Shown here: positions 57,801-64,000 of the stretch, piece by piece | Position numbering within the stretch: position 1 is the first letter of the stretch | Layout of the letters: every line of letters starts with the position of its first letter | Origin: Gnetum montanum | Taxonomy: Eukaryota; Streptophyta; Gnetopsida; Gnetales; Gnetaceae | Length of the DNA: 64,000 nt | Reading direction: 5' to 3' | NCBI GenBank assembly: GCA_015680685.1 | Contig: MNCI01004678.1 | Span: 552,566 to 616,565 of the forward strand | Translations under genes and position numbers: made by a program | Notes under the pieces: generated by a model | Databases searched by the model: none | What the model was told of the DNA's origin: nothing | The model's input: the letters and a program-made list of their open reading frames with translations, nothing else

Positions 57801-59960
57801 TTACTTATGCATGGATCATGATGAAGGTCCTAGGAGAAGCTACTTTTTTTGACTAGGCTACTCACTTGGCTACTGGTTTGCATGAGGAAATCCTCAAACT
57901 TTGTAAAGTTCTCTTCACAATATGCCACATGCACTTTGCATTTTTTGTGGCATATTTGAAGAGATTCACAAAATTCTTGGCGGTGAGGAGGAATGGGCTA
58001 TGGGTATGCCAAGACCTATCCCAACTCTCTAAACCTTGGATAAAACACATTTATCCAACTATGCAGGCCCTGAACCCATTAGAGGAGATGGGAAACTCAC
58101 TTTATATAACCTCTATGGAAGTTAGTGGTAGGTAATGTACTTCCCCTAACAACAGGGGATTAAACCTCATGTTAATCATGCCAACATCAAGAGGACTAAG
58201 GATTTGCTTGCTGAGGCTGATGGGGTAGCCAAGAAAAAGTTGAAAAGGCCCATGGAGGAAGTAGCACCAGTAATAGAGCAACCTTCCAAAAGAAGGTTCA
58301 TGCTTAAGCTTAGTAGGACTCATCATGCTATCATAGGTACATTGCTAACTTTGGCTATGTTTTAGCCTTTTCTATGTTTTGAGTTCTAAGGTTATAAGGT
58401 TGTAATGTTGTTAAGTTGTTCTAATGTTTTTGGCTTATTGTCTTTGCAGATAAGCATCAAGACATGGTAACCCAAGCTACCATAGCAATAAATAAGTAGA
58501 GGTATGTAGAGGAAGCTCTCCTACAATGACATGAGGAGGAGGGGTTGGCCAACGTAGCATTGAATGACCTGGATACCTTGTTTGGTGAGTTGTTGCCAGG
58601 TGAACCCCCCATCATCATCCTAGATGAAGAGGAGCTAGGTATGCATACCTCTTAGTCCTGCTTGCTATAGTTTATGATTTGATCTTAGGTTTTAGTTCTA
58701 ACTATTCGATGATTGTTATGCTTGTTATAGTTCTTGAGCCACAGGCAAAGGCCTCTACCCCTATGTTTTGTGTGAAACCATGAGTGAAGGTTCTAAACAA
58801 GATGGAGTTTATGCATGAAGTGGATAAGGACATCATCAAATGGTTTCAACAAGTTGCCCTTGAGATTGGTAAGGACTTTGTTTTATGTGGATTATTTGGT
58901 TATAAGTATTATATGTTGTGCTTATGGTTACATTTTATGGTTATGCTATTTATAGTGCCTTCAGTTGTGTGGGATCCTAGTTGTGACATGGAGTTTGACT
59001 ACATGCCTCAGCTCCCTCCTGAGGTTGAGAATGTACCATAGAGATTATATGAAATTTTTGCTGATCTTGCAATTTCATGTGCAAAAACCTCGTAAAAATT
59101 TCAAAGGTCCATTGAATCTTTATGGGAGTAAGTTATGGCCTTCAAGAAGGAGAACAAGAGGTAATCATAGATGATTACTAATCTTTAGGATTGTAAGATC
59201 TTTATGCAAGCCCACGTGGCTAACATGAAGAACTTGTGAACCAAAGAGATCATCTGGGTTTACTATTGGAATATCATCCATGACAAGGTTGCCCTTGCCA
59301 TGGACCTGGTGGAGTAGTAGATGTAGATGGACCTCATCTCCCATAAAGCCAAGGATTGAAAAGACTATTATGCCTAGGTCCTAGAGTGGGATTGGGCACA
59401 AAAATATTACAAAAGAAAGTACAAGTCTGATCGGGAAGCATATCTCAAGTGGCTAAAGGAGGAGATCGCTGAACAACATAAAATGGAGTTGTTCATCAAG
59501 GGGATTCACGTTGAAAATGCTTACAAGCTCTTTGATAGCACTCAAACTATGGCTGAATCTTTTACTCCTTAGGTCTCTATGGCTACAGGTGAAGTTTCTA
59601 TGGTCAAAATGTCATGGGAGTCACCCACATGGATAGATGTTGATGTGAGCAACATCCTCATAGGCATTAATCTTGGGGATGTGGATTCGGCCCACATGAT
59701 AGAAGGCTAGATTCTCCATCACTTAGAGGTTGGTCTTTCATATCTTTCATTGGATTTCATCAAGCCAAATTCCCTATAGGTTTGATTATTTTTATATGAT
59801 TTTATGTCATTTTAGCTTATTTTAAGTCATAGGCTTGTCTTTCTTATGCATTGATTATTGATTGGCTTTATGTTGTTATGTTTCAAGCACCAAGTGATAT
59901 CAACAGCCCCAATGGTGAGGGTGGGGATGGCCCACCACTTCCTCCTCTAGATGTCCCTTA
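54886..59960 (+). pseudogene. Decayed multi-exon gene antisense to B1 pol
   Basis: Opens MKRRGGNNKNSMLEDVDVMAKG at 54886 (two pieces: MKRRGGNNKNSMLED, VDVMAKGISHLSWL). Plausible exons and GT-AG introns: 54886-55003, 56288-56738, 56802-57122, 57291-58328, 58451-58637, 58746-58870, then to about 59960. Intron ends such as TTGTCTTTGCAG/ATAAGC (58450), TTGAGCCACAG/GCAAAG and the T-rich tracts before them look genuine. Coding pieces include ISIDETTFCGLFGVFNEGMK (57483-57821), HEEILKLCKVLFTICHMHF (57866-58135) and a charged, helix-prone tail (KYYKRKYKSDREAYLKWLKE, about 59400-59460). Stops are frequent. The family was not recognised with certainty; the middle part is vaguely like the plant retroelement accessory domain PF20167. 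It could also be a captured host gene. Confidence 0.5.
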
Positions 59961-60340
59961 GCATCACTAACTATCCATTTTAGTTTTTCTTGTTGATGGT
60001 CACATGATGTTTATTTTGATGTTGATGTTGATGGCTAGTGTTAGCTAAGATTTTAATTGTAGACATTTTCATGGTTATTGTTTATTATTTAACTTTTTTT
60101 GTCATGCAGTGTGGCTATGGCTATTGATGTTGTAAATGTTTTAAATTTTAAGTTTTAATTTCAATTTTGGCTATATCGTTTTAGTGTCATGGGCTTATTA
60201 TGGCTTTATGATTTTACAATTTTAATACTATAAACATTATTCAAGGCTACATTGGCTATCTTGGTTATAACATTATAAAAAAGGTTTAAATGGCTAGGTA
60301 AAAAGGTTGTAGGCTAAAAAAAAGTAAGTTGAAAGGTTTC
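59961..60340. other. 3' flank of the antisense gene
   Basis: AT-rich, no feature recognised; may hold its 3' untranslated region. Confidence 0.35.
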
Positions 60341-60845
60341 TTGCTAGTTTTAGGTCATGGTAGGCCATAGGATGTCCTAGTTTTAGGCCATGGTAGGCCA
60401 TGCGATGTTTGCTAGTTTCAGGCCATGGTAGGTCCTAGGTTATTTGCAAAAGGATTTGTCAATTTTAGCCCATGGCAGGTCCAAGTTCTTGCTAGTTTTA
60501 GGCCATGATGGGCCCTTATTCCTACAAGTTTTAGGTCATGGCAGGCCCTCACTCTTGCTAGTTTTAGGCCATGGCGAGCCCTTGTTCTTGCCAATTTTAG
60601 GCCATAGCAAGCCTTTGTTCTTACCAATTTTAGGCCATGGTGGGTCCTCGTTCTTGCTAGTTTTAGGCCATGGTAGGCCCTACATCATTTGCAAAAGGAT
60701 TTGCTAGTTTTAGGCCTTGGTGGACCCACCTTCTTGCTAGTTTTAGGCCATGGTGAGCCCTACATCATTTGCAAAAGTATTTACCAATTTTAGGCCATGG
60801 TGGACCCATGCTCTTGTCACTTTTAGGCCGTGGCATGTCCACATT
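60341..60845. repeat. Minisatellite, ~33-bp unit, about 14 copies
   Basis: The unit is TTGCTAGTTTTAGGCCATGG followed by TGGGCCCTCGTTC-like sequence. Some units are longer because of an inserted ATTTGCAAAAGGATT. Unit divergence is moderate. Frames across it on both strands are just repeat translations. Confidence 0.93.
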
Positions 60846-61239
60846 GTACAAATGAAAACATATTTTTATCTATTTTATGATTTTTAGAAATTTTTATGGG
60901 TTTTTGCAATTATATCATGCTACAAAGAAATAAAGAAGAGGCTTTAATAAATAAAGTGCAAAATAAAAGGTACATTCTTGGGCTATATGCAAAATAAAGT
61001 TTAACATAAAGTAAACAAAATGACATAAATAGGTGAAATAAAATCTAGGCTAATAGGCTATAGGTACATATGTGTTGGTAGCCAATTGGGACTACCAATG
61101 CTTGGGTGCCTTTGGTCTCATGGCGTTGGGGTCACAGGATGTAAAGGTGTTCTTCAAATAGGGTTTAGGTGGTTGTTGGCCTTTTGGCAACAGTAAGGCC
61201 CAGATACCTCCAAATAAACTTAGTGCTTATGAAATGAAC
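60846..61239 (-). promoter_or_regulatory. B1 leader with candidate primer-binding site (61197-61212)
   Basis: Minus-strand TGGAGGTATCTGGGCC at 61212-61197 is identical to 1062-1077, and homology extends about 80 bp into the leader. The rest of the interval is AT-rich. Confidence 0.5.
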
Positions 61240-62473
61240 TAATTGTATGTGTTTGTTGTTATGAATGTTGAAATGCTTGGTTTTGTGAATGAAAATGTAA
61301 TTGGCTATCCTAAAATAAATTTATCTAACTTTGTCAAATACTATGAGTTTTTGAAGATTCCTATTCTATCAAATCACTTAGTCTACATAGCCCCTATAGT
61401 ACATTACTTGAAATAAATAAAATTTCACAAGAATACTTGAACATAATTCTACCAATTTACTCCTAATTTTCCCCAAAGAGAAAGTTTCATAAGAAAACTA
61501 GAAATAGAGCGAGATTCAATGGGTTTTAGAAAAAGAAAAGAAAAGAAAGTAGAATTGTATGGAATATCAAACATTTAAGTGAGATAAATTGACATTATGA
61601 AACACTTCACAATAAAGCTATTCCAATTCAGTTTATTACAAATCATTCAAATCCTATGAGCTCAATAAGAAATTTCATAAAAGACACTCTTATTTAACTA
61701 CCAAAATGCTTTGTCAATGACAAAATACAAGCTTTTATTTAGCTAGTTAATATCGATCAAGAATTGCAAACAACAAAACTTCTAGAATAATTTGACAATT
61801 TCAAGATTGAAATATTAAGGCAATGAACTATAAAAGAAATAACTCTATTTTAGTCATCACAAAGTATCAAGAATTTTCTTGATTCCTTAAACTCAAATAG
61901 GAAATTTCTATAAGACATTACTATTAAATTACTCAAGATGCTTTTCTAATACAACATAAGCTCTTATATGATAAACTTAATAGAAGTCTAATATTGCACA
62001 ATAATAGAGCTATAAAGGCAACCTAGAAAATCCCAAAATTAATTGCCAAGCACGATACTATCTAAACCATTAGCTAAGTAACTAAAAAAAAATGGGAAGA
62101 AATAAACTCACAGGATTAAAAAAAAGTTGTTGAATTGATGCCTTTAGCAAGCTATGCTTTACAATCTTCAATATTCTTCTAAGTATCTTTCCCAAAAATC
62201 CTCCTCTAAATTCTACCTTTGAAGACCCTTTTATAGTGGTCATAGGGTAGTTATAATAATCATGAGAACTTAAGGATGTTACCAATGTTTAGGGGATTAA
62301 TTCATAACCACCCTAAGAAGTTATAACTTCCATGAGAAATTTAAGCCATAGTTGGAAAACGTCTTGCCCAATAACTAACTTATAAATCTTTTATGTTAAT
62401 TTTCTTAATATTCTTGAGGCTTTATTTATTAATATGAGCTCACCATTTTTTTGGCACATCAACCCTTATAACA
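61240..62473 (-). repeat. B1 5' LTR
   Basis: Minus-strand TGTTATAAGGG start at 62473, a CTATAAAAGG box at 62227-62236, and the shared blocks GCTTGCTAAAG and TCCTGTGAGTT downstream of it. The 3' edge near 61240 is approximate. Divergent from the LTR at 1-1045 but collinear. Confidence 0.6.
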
Positions 62474-63611
62474 TATCTTCCTATGGGGCAAAACATAATT
62501 TAAGCCTTTAAATTAAGGATAACTCTAATTCAAGGTGCCTTCTTCAATTCTAGGTCACCCAAATAGAAATGCAAGATAGCTAATCTATGGTCGATTACAT
62601 ATGTTTCCTCAATCTGAATATCATTTTCCAAATTTCATTATTATATTTTATTCTTCTTCTTTTTCATATCATGGTTTTATTTTATGATTATTTTTTGGTC
62701 ATTTTATAACTCCATACCAAAACCTTAATACAAATGTATGAAATGTAAAACCATAATATCATGGAAAAAAATTTGCAAGTGTAAAACACAATAGTAAACA
62801 TGGTCAAATTGCTAATAAGCAACCACGATGTGTCTCCAAGGTAGTGACCACTTTTTTGTAACTTTGTCTCTGCCTCAATGATCAGCATGATGATGCATCA
62901 TTTTTTATTAAATTTTCCAACACCACTCTGCAACATGAAAGATCAAAGAAAATGACACTATCTTCATCGCCAATGTGAGCATCATTGTTGATAGGTAATC
63001 AATCACTAAGCCTCTGCACATTCCACCATGATTTTTCATGATGCTCTCTCTTGAGAGATTAGCATACAACAACGTGGTGGAGCTTGTCCAAGGTAAGTAT
63101 TGTAGGGGTTCCAAGGCTTTGTTGTCGCGAGATTCATGGATGAAGGAACTCTATAGCTGTCGATTCCTTGCAAACATGTGATTGCTAATGGCTATAGATG
63201 TCATGAATTTAAGAGCATTAATTCTCAAATGAGCATAATTCTCTATAGAATGATCCATGTGTCCTATTTCATTAAACTTGCTAAAATCTATGCTTCAATG
63301 TACATGACCATTGCAACCCTAACATCAAACCTACCATACATATGAGCCACATTCAGGTCACCCAGTCTATGGATGCCAATATTACTTCTTAAGGACACAA
63401 ATTTTTTATACTAGAGGTCATTAGATCAAAGATGATATCACCATTGGAATCCATTTGTTAAGGTTTTGGAGCTTAAATCGGCACCAAGTGTCATGCCATG
63501 GCAGTTGATTTTTTGCTTGAACATCCTATTGTAGAAACACATGATAAATTTAATATTTTACTGGTTACATCATTTTTGGAATTTTAGAACTTGATTGATA
63601 AACTTTCTAAG
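62474..63611. other. Unclassified sequence between B1 and A6
   Basis: No gene recognised. A minus-strand open stretch at 62908-63114 has no motif. If the A6 LTR is a 3' LTR this would be its internal part, but no polypurine tract or accessory ORF could be read. Confidence 0.4.
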
Positions 63612-64000
63612 TGATGAGTCATAGATTGGTGGCATTGACAAGGCCTTGTCAACTAGGCCCCATCAACTGGGCTACGTCAACTTAACCTTGTTGGTACATC
63701 ATTTGATGCATTGACATCCTCGTCAATGCATCATTTGATGTGTTGACGTGGCCTTGTCAACACAAGATCTATTCTTTCTTATAAATACATACCAACCCAC
63801 CATGTTTAGGCATCATCTTATCATAGTTGTAGCAAAGCTCTTGCAGTTTTTACATTTAAAAGTTAGAATATTTTCCTAAGTGCCCATAGCAAGAGTTATT
63901 GAGTGTATAGATATTTATTCAAGCATTATTGTACCTAAGCATGATAGTATGTGTGGCAATAAAGAAAGCTTCTTAATAAACCTTGCAACATTCTAGATAG
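63612..64000 (+). repeat. A6: family A LTR, truncated by the window end
   Basis: Starts TGATGAGTCATAG and has U3 words TTGACAAGGCCTTGTCAACT, CATCAACTGGG and ATTTGATGCATTGAC. The TATAAATA box is at 63780-63787, followed by family A R-region text (AGTTAGAATATTTTCCTAAGT) and CAATAAAG near 63958. Not decidable whether it is a 5', 3' or solo LTR. Confidence 0.75.

Larger units (their letters stand above)
41190..62473 (-). mobile_element. B1: Tat-like Ty3/gypsy element, split by N, gag missing
   Basis: Minus-strand order: 5' LTR (about 61240-62473), candidate primer site (61197-61212), a ~33-bp minisatellite (60341-60845), an antisense spliced-looking gene (54886-59960), a ~188-bp periodic repeat (52915-54420), RT (52130-51000), second-type RNase H (50698-50186), [N insertion], integrase (42400-41200). 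An archaeal-type RNase H after RT is the mark of Tat-group elements. No gag or protease was found between the LTR and RT, and no 3' LTR was identified at the low end, so B1 is incomplete or a composite of two elements. Confidence 0.6.

Noticed and set aside
60418-60707. Repetitive 69- and 87-codon frames
   Set aside because: They are translations of the 33-bp minisatellite on either strand, open only because the unit length is a multiple of three.
60341-60845. CRISPR-like array
   Set aside because: The unit is a continuous degenerate minisatellite without unique spacers, in a plant nuclear context.

Overview
The window is repeat-dominated nuclear DNA from a plant with a large genome (seed plant; gymnosperm or large-genome angiosperm cannot be told apart by eye). 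The evidence is a stack of Ty3/gypsy LTR retrotransposons with plant-type domains, LINE and SINE fragments, 5-bp target duplications, AT-rich spacers, and one short intact plant-like gene (33182-33505, minus). There are no bacterial operons, CRISPR arrays or rRNA genes.

Two retrotransposon families explain most of the sequence. Family A is Athila-like: LTRs of about 810-1070 bp starting TGATGA, a primer-binding site like the tRNA-Asp 3' end, gag-protease-RT-RNase H-integrase, and a coiled-coil accessory ORF after integrase. Copies are A1 (1150-7676, minus), A2 (7677-12144, minus), A3 (12145-24585, plus), a solo LTR (25518-26327), A4 (36360 to about 38530, minus, 3' part only), element N (42425-49943, minus) and A6 (63612 to the window end, plus LTR). 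All pol-bearing copies are riddled with stops. Family B is Tat-like, with a second RNase H domain: a plus-strand LTR at 1-1045 and a long minus-strand element, B1, at about 41190-62473.

Region by region: 1-24.6 kb is a chain of mutually truncating elements (B', A1, A2, A3). 24.6-36.4 kb is the gene-like island: a solo LTR, a tRNA-derived SINE head, a zinc-binding alcohol dehydrogenase pseudogene, a LINE 3' domain, a ~313-bp tandem duplication, the 107-codon membrane-protein gene and a LINE ORF1 relic. 36.4-41 kb holds A4 and unclassified repeat DNA. 41-62.5 kb is B1, split between RNase H and integrase by N. 62.5-64 kb ends in another family A LTR.

The most interesting objects are: (1) N, a non-autonomous gag-protease element with an intact 1,095-codon ORF, clean CCATG target duplication and no RT or integrase, whose enzymes would have to come from autonomous family A relatives; (2) U3 arrays of perfect palindromes next to the TATA box, with a symmetric paired change in one of them; (3) an intron-bearing, antisense, decayed gene inside B1 flanked by a ~188-bp periodic repeat and a ~33-bp minisatellite that shares its unit with the other side; (4) a coiled-coil accessory ORF recognisable in two independent family A copies; and (5) a short leader ORF beginning MASSH or close to it in the family A leaders. 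Family and clade names are inferred from motifs read by eye; no database search was run.
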